Below, piece after piece: positions 42,571 to 54,500 of a DNA stretch of 64,000 nucleotides. How positions within the stretch are numbered: position 1 is the stretch's first letter; each line of letters starts with the position of its first letter. The position numbers were made by a program, and so were the translations under genes. The notes beneath the pieces are model-generated. The model made no database searches. It was not told the DNA's origin and was given only the letters and a program-made list of their open reading frames with translations. This stretch comes from Basidiobolus meristosporus CBS 931.73 (taxonomy: Eukaryota > Basidiobolomycota > Basidiobolomycetes > Basidiobolales > Basidiobolaceae): the NCBI GenBank assembly GCA_002104905.1, contig MCFE01000211.1:1-64000 (forward strand). The letters are read 5' to 3'.

Positions 42571-43935
42571 ATGAGAATCACACTAATGAATTCAAATATG
42601 CATCTATCACCTTTAGCTACAAGAGGAGTCTTGCGTTGGATCAAAGATGATATCCAAACACTTACGTCCTGTGTCCTAGTTGACCAGCTCTGGAGTCATT
42701 GCGCAATCGACTTCCTGTATCGTAACCCCTGGAGATTTCTTGTATCCGACGATTCCGACAAGCAAGCGAAAGCACTCATCAAACTGCTCAGGACGTTGGA
42801 AAGAAGCGTCAAAACACCGTATCTTCACTACCATACACACTTGAAAGCCATTGACCTTGGCTGGATCGAATCGGTTCTGGGCTCCAACTGCAACCGTACA
42901 GCTTATGGTAATCAGATCGCCCAGTTATTGTGGTCACTGATTTCCAGCGAGTGCTCTGGCAGTCTTGTCGATCTCCGGACATACAATACCTCACTTGCAG
43001 GCCTCTTACCAGGTAGCCTGGTCCTCCCATCTTTGAAAACACTATCGGCCCATGCCGATACCCTGGACGAAGCTGCTGCATCCACTATTCTACGAGCATG
43101 CCCCAGTCTACGCCACCTACGTATTAACACCGAGGTGATGTATGGTGAGCAACTGGCTCGAGTCATTGTTGAGCTGGGTGAGAATAGGTTGGAGGAACTG
43201 CAAATCAAATGCACCACCGTCTCTACTCTCCACACTGCTGTTGAAGCGCTGGCTGATCATCAAAACGAAAGCCTCACATCTCTGTCAATCGACGTTGATC
43301 GTTTCCACATAAACCAAATCAATGAAGTCGACGCTCAACAGATCTGCTGCGCTTTTGCCAGATTAAGGGAGTGTTCCAACCTTCAAAGGCTCCAACTTCG
43401 CGGCTTGGCACATCTGAACGATGACTGTATGACTCAGATCTTCAATCATACTTGGCGTCTACAGGAGGTGGCGCTGGAAGGCCTTAGCATCACCAGCATT
43501 ACTTGGAATCGTCTATTGGCCAAATCCTCGGAGCACCTGAAGTGCTTGACCTTGAACTCCAGAGATGGAAATATCACCAGCGTGCTTCCAGCCCTCAAGA
43601 AGTTTGGCAAAGGGCTGTCCTCGTTAGATGTCAGCGGCATGGTGCTCCTTCCAAAGGAGTTCCAAGAAATGCTCGCTTGTTGCCCCCAGTTACGGGAACT
43701 ATATCTTGGCCAGTTCAAGAACGTGAACTCCCATGTTGGCGATCGCCTTGTGTTCGAAGTTTTGTTTAGGTGCCCACTGGCACATACACTCAACCTCGGT
43801 GACCTTAAATTCACGAAACATGGTCTTACATGGCTGGCTGGCAAATCACATCTGAAGGAAGTGACTGCCTCTAAATCAGTGGAGAAATTTATCAAAACCA
43901 ACCAGCTACCCAATTGCAAGCTAAGACTTTTGTAG
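42571..43935 (+). CDS. F-box/leucine-rich-repeat-like protein
   Basis: 454 aa, single exon. The N-terminus (VLRWIKDDIQTLTSCVLVDQ, then LWSHCAIDFLYRNPWRF) has the F-box-like pattern of a leucine-rich helix followed by a 'W...A...LWRxPW' motif. The body has LRRs: LRHLRINTE, LEELQIKCT, LTSLSIDVD, LQRLQLRGL, LQEVALEGL, LKCLTLNSR, LSSLDVSGM and LRELYLGQF. A likely SCF adaptor, substrate unknown. It is unlike the gene at 27.9 kb in sequence detail and lacks its intron. Three ATGs lie within the first ten codons, so the exact start is open. Confidence 0.75.
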   Translation: MRITLMNSNMHLSPLATRGVLRWIKDDIQTLTSCVLVDQLWSHCAIDFLYRNPWRFLVSDDSDKQAKALIKLLRTLERSVKTPYLHYHTHLKAIDLGWIESVLGSNCNRTAYGNQIAQLLWSLISSECSGSLVDLRTYNTSLAGLLPGSLVLPSLKTLSAHADTLDEAAASTILRACPSLRHLRINTEVMYGEQLARVIVELGENRLEELQIKCTTVSTLHTAVEALADHQNESLTSLSIDVDRFHINQINEVDAQQICCAFARLRECSNLQRLQLRGLAHLNDDCMTQIFNHTWRLQEVALEGLSITSITWNRLLAKSSEHLKCLTLNSRDGNITSVLPALKKFGKGLSSLDVSGMVLLPKEFQEMLACCPQLRELYLGQFKNVNSHVGDRLVFEVLFRCPLAHTLNLGDLKFTKHGLTWLAGKSHLKEVTASKSVEKFIKTNQLPNCKLRLL

Positions 43936-44384
43936 GTTAATTCTTGGCTAACCTAATCACCAAGTTTCGGCATCGACATGATAGGCTGGCAACATCATCT
44001 AATAGTGCTATAATATAGAACACATTAATGTACAATAAACCATTCATTTAATCCAAATCCCAGCCAACTTGACTGCAATCCGTCTTCTAACCATGAAATG
44101 GGCACCACCCCTCGCTGATTTCTGGGGAGGACCCACCCACGTAAACTCCAACATTCAACAGCTGCTGGGTCTATGTGTGGGTTTGGACTGATTTTCATTT
44201 GGAAATGCTTTCCTTCGTACTTAAGCCTCAAATTTTGGGGAATCAATACGGCCCCACACGTGACAGACACCCCAGTAAGGTGGCCGGGCTCTGAGGAACT
44301 ACTCAAGTAACTTGGCTGGTTGACATATCTGCCTTTGTCACCTGAATACTTCGGCTAGTCTTCCAAATTTGCCTTACTCCGAAA
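43936..44384. other. intergenic, no gene seen
   Basis: 3' flank of the LRR gene and promoter of ATP3. A minus-strand 93-codon ORF here has no family resemblance. Confidence 0.5.
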
Positions 44385-45560
44385 ATGTTCGCTGTCACTC
44401 GCGTTGCCACTACCGCCTCTCGCGGCGCTGCTAGGTACTGTAACCTCTTCAATGTTTGCGTTTGTACAGCCCATTTGACCAACCCAGCGGGATTCGATAC
44501 CGACTTGTGTGTTTGGGTGGAGAGGGGATTATTTGAGAATGTGGAATGCTTCGAAGTTATTTGTTATACGTCTGTCGAATATCCTTAGCTAACCGAGGTT
44601 TTGTCTTATCGAATGTAGCATCCAAACCAGAAACATGGCCACCCTTAAAGAAAGTAAGTCGATTCTTCAGCGCCCAACCTGTTTTCCGAAAACTAACCCC
44701 TGGTCTAATAGTTCAGCTTCGTCTCAAGTCGGTTTCTAACATCGCCAAGATCACCAAATCCATGAAGATGATTGCTTCCACCAAACTCAACCGTGCCCAA
44801 AGAAACATGAACAATGCCCGTGTCTATGGCAAAACCGCTGTTGGTATGGGGATTATATTAGGGTATTTCATCACAGCACCAACTCACAGTACGATATTTC
44901 CTAGAAATTTACAAGCAATCCGAGGTTAGCTCCCCTGCTGATGCCAAGGAGGTTTTCATCACTGTTTCCTCTGATCGTGGTCTCTGCGGTGGTATTCACA
45001 GCAGTGTGTCCAAGGCTACCAAGAACTTGCTTGCTACCAAGCCCGAATCTCCTATTGTTGTTTTGGGTGACAAGGCCAAGCCTCAGATCGCCCGTAGTGC
45101 CAAGGAAAGCATTGCTTTGTCCTTCAACCAACTGGGCAAAGCCAACCCCACCTTCAGCGAAGCCTGCGCCATCGTTGATACCATGAGAACCTCCGATGTT
45201 GAATTCGACACCGCCCAAATCATCTACAACAAGTTTACATCTGCCATCGCCTACGAGGCCGATACCATCCCAGTATACTCCGAGGAGGTCATCAAGACCG
45301 GTCCTAAATTCGCCGAATATGAACTAGAGGAAGATGAGGTCCTTCAAAACTTGAAGGAGTTCACCTTCGCCAACGCACTTTACTGGGGTCTTGCCGAAGG
45401 CCACGCTTCCGAGATGTCCGCCAAGATGACTGCTATGGAGAACGCCACCAAGAACGCCGGTGAGATGATCGACAAACTTACCCTAACCTATAACCGTGGT
45501 CGTCAAGCCGTCATTACCAACGAGTTGATTGACATTATCACCGGTGCCTCCGCCCTCTAA
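44385..45560 (+). CDS. ATP3: mitochondrial ATP synthase gamma subunit
   Basis: Central rotor shaft of the F1 ATP synthase in the mitochondrial matrix. Four exons, 44385-44434, 44619-44653, 44712-44843 and 44905-45560, sum to a clean 290 aa. Exon 1 gives a basic mitochondrial presequence ([16 protein letters not shown]). It continues [91 protein letters not shown] and the C-terminal [17 protein letters not shown], which are hallmark gamma-subunit segments. Introns cluster at the 5' end; the 35-nt second exon is very short. Codon choice is more C-ending and biased than in neighbours, as expected for high expression. Confidence 0.96.
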
Positions 45561-46415
45561 ACCCTCCCATCAATCATATATTTTCATTAAAGTATCTCAC
45601 GTCTTCATTTCCTAAAGGTTCCCCACCTATGCTTCCGCTTTAGATTTGTTAAAGTTGTCTCGTACCGAGAGGGTGATCGGAATTTAGGTGATACTCTTCA
45701 TGGTCCAACATCAGCAAGTCATCTAAATGTAACATGCATGCATAATTCCAATTTTTTCCTAGTTCCAAATAAAATGCGAAAGCCATCATGGAGCAGCAGA
45801 ATCAGTCGTGATCGAGACTAATGTCGAACAAGCAAGTCTACTGGCGTGGTCCAATTGAGGGATTTGGAATGATGCTCTTCAGCCGAAGATCCGCATTGAT
45901 CAGTTAAGTGAATACAGTCGAGAGTTACACTTGGGGATCAAAGACATGAAATGGTTCTCAAACCATTGCACGACTGAGTGTGAATCCAGTACTCCCTTGT
46001 CCACTGCATCCATCACTTCCTATGCTATTGGGCCTAAACATGGCCAATGGGGGATGGTACTGTCGGGGGCTGTTAAGTGTCCGTTCGGCTGATCAAAATA
46101 TACCGATTTTTCTCATACTCCGCAAGAATCTAGTGACTGTCTCAATAAGCCACACGTTGATCCTGATGCTATTGGTATGGTCGATTTTATAAGAAACGTT
46201 TGGAAAAATGTACATATTTGAAGAGGGGAAATTTTGGGTGGAGCCAGGAGGCCGATTTTAAGTGGTTAGTGGTCATGAAATGTACTTTCTGGATTGCTGG
46301 GCTGTGTTTATGAAGAAACCATACATTCGGGGGACTTTTACATTAAGGGAGACACCAGGGCGGGGGTTTCGAAGAGGTGGAGGTGAAGAATCGGGCACTG
46401 ACGCAGATTCTTCTT
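45561..46415. other. intergenic, no gene seen
   Basis: Convergent 3' flanks of ATP3 and the first ECL1-family gene. The small ORFs here lack any recognisable domain. Confidence 0.5.
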
Positions 46416-46718
46416 TTAAATAAAACTGGACTTGTAGTCGGAGCCACCTAGGTGAAAATTGGGCGGTGATATCTTATTGCTCCTCCCTCTAGAGATGTAG
46501 GTGACTGGAGAGAGTGGCGGGGATGGTAGATACGCTTTAAACGACGGGCTTCGCACACCAGTAGTGCTGAAAGCGTTGGATCGTTTGCGTTGGTAAGTAA
46601 GACCAGCTGGAACCATATCCAGAGTTGCGGAATCTTGAAGACGACACATGGCGCTACAATATAAATCATCATCAAAAGCGACGTGCTTGTCACAAACTGT
46701 ACACCAGTTGGTATCCAT
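46416..46718 (-). CDS. ECL1-family lifespan regulatory factor, copy A
   Basis: Small zinc-binding protein of the fungal Ecl1 (extender of chronological lifespan) family, which in fission yeast links nutrient limitation to long survival. 100 aa. The defining N-terminus is MDTNWCTVCDKHVAFDDDLY, then CSAMCRLQD, i.e. a CxxC...CxxxC zinc site. A Ser/Pro-rich tail with SPPLSPV follows. A paralogue lies 1.5 kb upstream on the same strand. The family call rests on the short Cys motif and protein size. Confidence 0.8.
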   Translation of the reverse strand: MDTNWCTVCDKHVAFDDDLYCSAMCRLQDSATLDMVPAGLTYQRKRSNAFSTTGVRSPSFKAYLPSPPLSPVTYISRGRSNKISPPNFHLGGSDYKSSFI

Positions 46719-48218
46719 GTTATACGTAGAGTATCGGGAACTGCGACGCTGAATTAAATACTACTGCGGGAGCAAATTATGGCAAGCCGAATAGAAAACG
46801 CCCTCAAGTGACTTAAGGAGAGGAAAGGTCTATACAATCGCTATGGTTGGCGGCGAAGAGGCCGGTTCGGCCAAGGGCGAATATTTATAAAGCTTGGTGC
46901 TAACCGTGAGCACGACTTGCTCTAATCCAATCGTGTGATTGATGGCAAGAATGTGATCTGAATTGACATCACTCCTCCTATCACTTGATTTAGTTAAGAC
47001 GAGTGAAGAATGAGTGGCTGTTAATGAAGTTTTTAATATCTTCACATCAAGCCCAAACCCACCATCATCCTGAAACCGACTCTGAATGGCTTAATACTGA
47101 TATCTTGGAATGCCTGTAATAATCACCACATGCACGACATTAATCATCGCATTCACCCTGGGTATCAACAACAATGTCAGTGAACGGTCACCATGGCTGT
47201 GCTCGCTGTAGTAACTTTGACAAGGATGCTTAAACGTATGACAGGTGCAACATTCGGTATAGATGCGAGTAAGCAGTGGGTAATTCGCAAGAGGAACCCA
47301 CAGCGTTATCCTCGTAGCAGATTTGCTCTCGCTCTGATCAACACCTATGGCGAAACTGCGTTACCCTACAGGCGCGTGTATGCTCGTCGAACCTGAAATC
47401 ATTAATTTCTCTTGAAAATGGTACCTGTTGGTGGCCAAATGACGTCTTGACGCTGCGACGTCATTGCGAACTACTCACTGTTTGTTACGAGGGGAGCTGT
47501 GAAGTCACCTGCAATGGCGTCATCCAGTGATTGGCTTCATTTATGTTGACTAATAAATTTACGCACCATTGGAATGATTTAATCGCAATGGATATCAGCA
47601 ATTTTATCTATCTGATAACAAGATTATCGAATGACGAAGATTTCCGCTCCAATCGACTCTTGCTTAGGATAGGGAGATTTCGGAGGTCAAATCTTCTTGT
47701 ATATTTATATATATGCAATTTACTGTACAATATGAACACCAAATGAGGAAAATTATGGGCGAGGATCGCGTGATACATGGAACTAGACAAGGCGGGAAAA
47801 CTAGTGTGGAAATAAGGTCAAGATGCGCCGAATACAGTAGAGCCGAGGGCGGGCGAGCGTCGTAAGCGGATGGGATTTGCGAATGGTGGGTGAGAGCGGG
47901 ATGTTGCCTATCCGCCTCACAGGTTGTCCGCCATCGAACCATATCCACCCGCAAGGGAGTTTTTCACAACGGTTGTTTATGTAATAGCGCAATTGTAGGA
48001 AGCTATGATATGTAGGGGTTTTTGGGATTTTGGAATTTTTTTCCATTTTACAGAATTAGGTGTGGTGTGGGGTCGGAATGAAACGAACGCATCGATTGAA
48101 AGAAACGAAGAAACTGTACAAAGATTCAAAAATAGAGTAACTCACTGAATTGATAAAAAATGTCCATGGGTGTGTGTGTGTGTGTGAATTGCTGAAGATT
48201 CGGAATTACTGGCTTTTC
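46719..48218. other. 1.5-kb regulatory spacer between the two ECL1 genes
   Basis: Long for this compact region. It holds an ATF/CRE-like inverted repeat and a (TG)8 microsatellite (48171-48186), but no supported gene. Confidence 0.5.
47439..47464. promoter_or_regulatory. inverted pair of ATF/CREB-like half palindromes
   Basis: ATGACGTC at 47439-47446 and GACGTCAT at 47457-47464 form an inverted repeat around a 10-nt spacer. Each contains the GACGTC core bound by bZIP (Atf1/Gcn4-type) proteins. It lies about 720 bp upstream of ECL1 copy A. Two further GTCAC/GCGTCA-like sites follow near 47500-47520. Confidence 0.45.
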
Positions 48219-48542
48219 TTACACTGCGTATAGGCGTTTGGCGAAAGTTGGCGATACCTTCCCGTACGAGCGTCCACAATGTTGGCTCAAGGAAAAGTGA
48301 GGCGGTGAGATCTTTTCGGAAGGATATGATCGGTAAACAGGTGAGAGCGGTGGCGACGAGAAACCAATTTTGGGAGAGGTGGGTGAGCGAACACTGCAAA
48401 TGCTGGTGCGGCGGTTCTCGTATGTCAGCGTAGGAGAGCAGCTGGGATCTGACTTGGCGTCTTGCAGGCGGCACTGCTGACTGCAATAGAGACCATCGAA
48501 ATCGATGTGCTTGTCACAAACGGTGCACCAATTGGTATCCAT
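48219..48542 (-). CDS. ECL1-family lifespan regulatory factor, copy B
   Basis: 107 aa from the ATG of MDTNWCTVCDKHIDFDG; an ATG five codons earlier is less likely because copy A starts at the same MDTNW. The zinc site is CTVC...LYCSQQCRLQD. A Ser/Pro-rich tail has RSPTSPK, SPPLSPV and KISPPHFSL, the last resembling KISPPNFHL of copy A. The two are tandem duplicates that have diverged between motifs. The role is the same as copy A by family. Confidence 0.8.
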   Translation of the reverse strand: MDTNWCTVCDKHIDFDGLYCSQQCRLQDAKSDPSCSPTLTYENRRTSICSVRSPTSPKIGFSSPPLSPVYRSYPSEKISPPHFSLSQHCGRSYGKVSPTFAKRLYAV

Positions 48543-50392
48543 AGTAATACTAAGCAAAGACGGTATAAATCGAGTATAGTCTGATGATATAAACGCTGCG
48601 AGAGACGTTTTGGTATGCGGAGTTGTGACTGACTTCGCGGGTAGACACCTGATTTGTCTTTGACAGAGGATTTATCGCGGAAGCGAAGATGCGGATTATT
48701 CTTGGCTTGGTCCAGCTTTTATATGAGCCGTGGTCGTGATCATTGAATGACTCAGGGATACTCAAAGAGACGGATCATGAGATTGGGCATGACATGAAAA
48801 GTCACTGGTGATTGATTGGTACCCTCGGATAACTCCCACAGGTTCACCCCAAATCCATTCTCTCGGCGAAACCGACACGGGAGTAGTAGCACGTCATTAG
48901 CCAACCAGCATTCTAAATCCATGGTTATCTCTGATGAGCGTCCAATAAACATTGACTTTTCGGAAAGTGCACTTATTCTAGGATAAATGTGTCCAAAAGG
49001 TATCATGAACTTCGTAAATTGGCTAATATTTCGATCCATGATCCGTGCTATTCGTTAGTCCGCCTGAGAAATATTGTTTAGCACGAATCGCTGACAGCCA
49101 ATCCATTCCCGCACCGCAAGCCAAGTGGGAATCTGATTTGACGAGCTAATAGAGTACAAATTGAGGATTTTGATGCAAGGCGAATGGTGTAATCCTTAGA
49201 TGAAATAAGATTTGAGGCTGGATGCAAGAATCTAATTCACTACATCTAGAACTGCCTCACCCATCTGAATCAAACCCAGAATCCTCGCTCTGTGCTACTC
49301 CCTCCCAACAATGAAAGTTTGGCTTATCCAGGCTTCAGGATCTTGCGAATCCCACTCTTCTTTATTTCAGCATGTTCTTGAGCAATAAGCTGGTAGGCAC
49401 ACTACTGGCTCCATCTGGTGAGGTGGATGGGTCTCGTTGGATTGGTGGACTACTCCCTTGTATTGTCCACATTAGCTGACATATTCCCTCCATAAGCTAG
49501 CAATCGCCCATATCCTCTCATGCTGAGTAAATATGACTCATTGGGATCTATTAATAAACACATTCCGGGTACTACCAATAGGGGTTGGCATGCCACCCAA
49601 TTTCTGGTGTATATTACTCTCAATCTATGAAATGAGTTTAACTTCGTAATTAATAGCACACGTATTGTCCCGATGGGACAGTTCGAAATCCACGGAGATT
49701 CAGTGTTCCTGGGTCACCAACTCTCGGATTACTGGTTTAACTTCAGTTGAGTTATTATGTCAAGAGCTAGGTCATCACAGACTAACCAGAGTTTGTGCAG
49801 AGTGGCATCATTGATGATAGGATGCTGGTACCTATCGACTAATTCAGAATGAGTTGACGTCGTGCATATAGAAGCTGGTTCAAACCACCCCTTGGTCTGT
49901 GGATTGTTCCATGAGACATAGTATGCGGTAGTTGATAGATGTCCAGTGATCTTGATTAAGCGCATTGATTACCCAGAAGTAAAGCAGAGTGGGTAATGCT
50001 TATTCACTGCTGCTATCATTGAATCTCCCATCAAATTTCGGCGCAATATATGTATGTTTGGTCATGATCAAGACGAGCATCTTATTCATCATATTTAGTA
50101 GCGACATGGTACGCATACTGTCTGGTATTGGAGCGTTCCTCAAGGATAGGGTAAGATTGAAGGTTACAGACAAGGTGATTCGGAATATGTTACAGGATGG
50201 GTTGCTGTTCAATAGGTAATAAATAGAAACCATAGATGACGCGCGACACTTCAGGGTCGATGGAGATAGTAAAAAGCGAAGGTTGTGAGATGCAAGCGCG
50301 GGGAGGAGAGACTGTGATATATTACATGGTGGAATTGCCAATGAGGCACGGTACGTCGGTCAAACACAGGTTAGATCCATGCCAACATCGAC
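48543..50392. other. intergenic, no gene seen
   Basis: 1.85 kb. The ORFs at 48752-49039, 49450-49659, 49729-49965 and 50000-50341 lack domain features, good start context or splice continuation. Confidence 0.45.
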
Positions 50393-51536
50393 TTACCAAC
50401 CCAGCCCGTAGTAGCCAGGGCTAGCGACGAGGCTTTCTTCCGACTTGGTGAAGGTTTGTTGTCGACGGCAGGGGCGACAGAAATGCTCATGCTGCTGACG
50501 TTGCCAAAGGACGTTTTGATGTAGGCTCTCGGACAGCTCCTTAGCAAGCGGATCCTGCTCGTAGTTGCCATCCAGTGCCCCTAATGTACACAAACCCTTG
50601 AAAAGCGATGGTTTGGAGTGTGGAGCTGAGGGGGAAGAACACTTTTGAAAGAGCGTTGAGAGCAGTGATGGCTTGGAGGGCTCATAATGTATCGTTTGTT
50701 TCGGCACTTCAATTTTCTCAAACACACAGCTACTGGCGGTGGATAAGGTGGATTGGTAGCTAGAAGAGATCGACTCCCAGTCCTCGTCCTCATTGGCAAA
50801 GCTTCCAGAACCCAAATCTCCATCATCCTCTGGGGTGTTTTGACCTGAGATTTGGGTTAAGCTTTGTAAATCCATGACGGTACGTGAACTTTTCAATCTG
50901 TCGAATACTTCGCTGCGTGCACTGCCTTCTTCCTCGTACGAGTCGGCAATAAAGAAGATCTTGCGTTTCCTATCGTGGACCGCAACATCCAGCGGAGATG
51001 CAGAATCTTCTAGTTTCGTAGGCTCAAACGCATTATCTGAGACAAATCCAATGGTTTCTGGAGGACCATCTAGATCCGATTCATCGTGATACGTGGTGGC
51101 TAATTCCAACTTTGAGGAATTCGAGCTGGCAAGGTCATGAAGACAAGAAGTTGAGTGTTGCCGACATAGGGCATTCAGTGTAGTTCGATCGTCCCCGGTA
51201 GTTGGGGCGTTCCTGCTGAATGTTGGTGGATCCAGATCCAGGTTCAGTTCCTTTCCATATTCAACAGTGATTTGTGGGGAGGAGCTTCGCTTGGTAGAGC
51301 TCTGACGAAACCACAAACGCCAGGAAAGATTCTCCAGTCTTTCACCGTTCAAGAGGGTTTCCTTACATTTGCTGAATACTAATAAACCAAAGACATCAGA
51401 ATCTGCCCAGGTGTGGAAGCACAGGAAAATCTTTACCTGTCCACATGGAAAGTAAGTTTTCGCAATCTATACCTCGAAGTTTATGAACGTTATCAAATGT
51501 GAGTGTCAACACTGGCTCGGATATGAGACTAGGCAT
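50393..51536 (-). CDS. DUF1752/DUF3295 fungal regulatory protein (AreA-N-terminal-type)
   Basis: 361 aa, exons 51536-51437 and 51378-50393 (GTAAAG...TATTAG). Start MPSLISEPVLTLTFDNVHKL. Then the DUF1752 signature, formed across the splice: LLSMWTVFSKCKETLLNGER, then LENLSWRLWF, known from the N-terminus of the GATA regulator AreA and related nitrogen/glucose-response proteins. Downstream come DUF3295-type features: RKRKIFFIADSYEEEGSA, an acidic EDEDWESIS patch, KPSLLSTLFQK, LAKELSESLHQNVLWQRQQ and a C-terminal GYYGLGW that parallels the usual DYHSKGW end. There is no GATA finger here. Likely a nutrient-signalling regulator; the exact role in this lineage is unknown. Confidence 0.82.
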
Positions 51537-54500
51537 TGTGGAGAGGTAAGGAGCGTTGGAGTAGAGCGACGATGGTGGAGAGCTTCAGGCTATGGCGATA
51601 GGTAACGGATATCAGGTGGCTACAGCTAAGCGTGCAACAAAAGCAGCTTCAAGTCTCTAACGATACTTCCAGTGTATTTTCATTGACCAAAGTCGTCCAG
51701 AGTCGAGAGGGACGAGGAGGGAATTTATATGTCAGCGAGTCGGAATTGTTGGCGGATGTTAATCTTACAACAATATGATCAATATAAACAATTCGGCAAT
51801 TTTGTAGCGACCATACGTCAGTAAATTGATTGGGGATCATAGAGTGTGTTGATTGATGTTGACATCCAGTTGGACTACTCCAGCTTAATACACCACATTA
51901 CATTGAAGGCTAGTTGTTGTATCATTCACAGTAATGTACAGATCATCGATAACCTGTTCCAAGCCTCAAGCCGAAACATCAAGTGTGGCAAATCCATTAA
52001 GTTACAACCCCATTTCTTATCTTGAGCCCCTAGCGTGAATTAATTCAATCGATAAGTAATCCGTCACACTAACCGCTGTAGATGTAGTCCATTCTCTATT
52101 CCACAAGGATTATGATCCAGTTTGGCTGGATTCCGGGAATAATGGACGGGCTACCACTAGGACAAAGAGTTCATTCTATATGTGGATCGATGCTTCTTCC
52201 ACCAGTCAATGTTATGAAAATCACCATATCTCCCTATAACAACGTGCTTTCTACTACCTTGCCACACTTAGAACTTACTGAGACGTGATGGGGGTTCTCC
52301 AGCTGATGGTCCAATCATTGAGCCTCTCTTGATCCACACGACCTTCCAGCATTGATTCGAAGTGCTAAGCCACTCTTAACCAGTATTGACGAGGTACAAC
52401 ATGTTGTGCCACCCTAATGAGTGAGTATAGGCGCAAAAATACACCTACCCAGCCAATATTTCGCTTCGGATCAAGATTTTTTCTACTTGCCAGTAGTTAG
52501 ACAACGAGTTACTTCGGAACCAAGCTGTTTCATGGAGACCTCCTAATCAAAGCTGATCTTTCCTCGTTGTGTCGTGCATGTGTTTGATAGGTGGGACAGA
52601 GATCTATCCTTGATCCACACTAGGTGCATGGGAAACAGGCTCGCTTAGCCATAGCTGATTTGAACGATTTTCCCACTTGCTTCCCATATGTTCTCGATGA
52701 TTGGAAGCTTCTGCTCACGAGAGTACTGCACACGGGGTTAAGCATTGTTAGTGTCCCCTACAATCTCAATCATATCAATGATTCTATCGCAGTGATAAGT
52801 GCCTGTCGTGTTCCCGTCCTGATTGCAATATTGTCTCTCCTGTTTACTTTACATCACAGAAGGATAATGTGGAGGATGAGCAATGTATATATTGTTAGCT
52901 TGAAGGATGTCATGGACGACATGGTTCTTCGAATCATTGGTTTCAGGCCTTGAGTAAACGGCTTTCGTTATCACTTTTCTGGCTCACCATTTGTGTGCAA
53001 GTGTATACGGCTAGGAGTAGTATAATCGAGCTTCTTAAACGCATTTTGTTATCTAGAAATCAATTAGTCAATTTAAATATGCTGCTACAGCGACAACCTC
53101 AAAAATAGTAGCGTTCTTACAACAATAGCACAACCCGATCATAATATTAGCAACTGTCTAGCCGATATCTCAGTGATCACCCAGATATTAGACACTCATC
53201 ATGATTAGCAATTGACCTTCAACAACTAGCCCCATACCTTCAACAATTAACCCCTGCCTTTCAAATCAGGAAGGGAAGCAGCAAAGCCTGAGTAGAGTTT
53301 ATGCATAAATCTAATTAAAGATAATCGCCTGCTTCACTGTTGTTTAATCAATCGCTAAGCTTGGAAGTTCTAGATTGAATTCTATAAGCTTGACACAATT
53401 CCAACAATCAATTTAGTTGAGGTCTCATTACAACCTTCAATTACAGTATCATTGCAAGGGTATTACATCACCATATATGAACGGTTGTTGGTGCGCATTA
53501 TGTTCATTGTCTTGGCATACTATCAAAGTCTATAACCTCATAGTGAGGTGCATTCTTACTTCAGAGTTCATTCAGTAATGAGCTATTAACATATGGAGCC
53601 AGGAATTTATATGAAATAGTAGACCATGGATCAAAAATTAAAAACAAGGCATGCTTGATGTTGCTCTTCATTCTTCACATAACACTCATTAATACTTGAA
53701 CAAAACTTCGGAAATTGTGGAGGTACTGAAAGAATAGAACGGAGTAGACTTGATACGTTTGTTTTTAAAAGAAGTCTCTAGCATTATCTATACTTGACCT
53801 GATTTGAATATGCCGATAAGTAAGCTCATATCTTCCTCCCAATGCTCTGTATCACTTCCCTTTAACTTGAAGCAAGTGGAAATGGGAACTGAGAAGGATT
53901 TTTCACTACAGGAGCCATTCTTTTGGAAACTATATTATGGCTAAATTGATGAACAATTAAGGAATCATCAAAAAAAGAGTTTCCTATATTCTGGATAGTT
54001 TTATGAAATCAAAGAACGCCTGTCATAGCATATAGGCAAACTGATACTAGATAGTTCGTTTCCTCAGTATCAAGGGTGAGTTTCTGCATCATCTAGCTAG
54101 CATTTGCACCCGCGTAACGGCAAATCACTGTTCAACGCCCTTGCACCAAGTTTCAACCCCACCCTAGCGTTCATACTTGTAACTATTCCTTAATTGGATT
54201 TCGCTGACTCTGTCGATCGGCGAATCGGTTTTCCATCCTTGTTGGTTACATCCTGTACAGGTCACGTTGTATAAGCATAGGAGAGAGATTATGGTGAATT
54301 CAGCAAAAGCCATCTGAGATCAATTTGGCATCATTTAACATTAGAGCATATATATGGTGATTATGAGTAGATTGCGAATTTATAAACGTATAAGCGTCTT
54401 TCTGGTGATATAATATCCTTCTGAGGGAGTTTGAATCCCTCAAAATCGGACCCAAGTGGTGGCTGCGCGAGACTATGTTCTACCGTCCTACCATTGATTT

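Noticed and set aside
44546-44929. 127-codon ORF overlapping ATP3
   Set aside because: It reads through two introns of ATP3; the splice signals and family alignment give the four-exon model instead.
52624-52953. 109-codon ORF in the gene-poor region
   Set aside because: No family features, no promoter signal and no conserved composition.
54425-54460. tRNA T-arm-like GAGGGAGTTTGAATCCCTC
   Set aside because: The loop is nine bases and no cloverleaf can be drawn around it.
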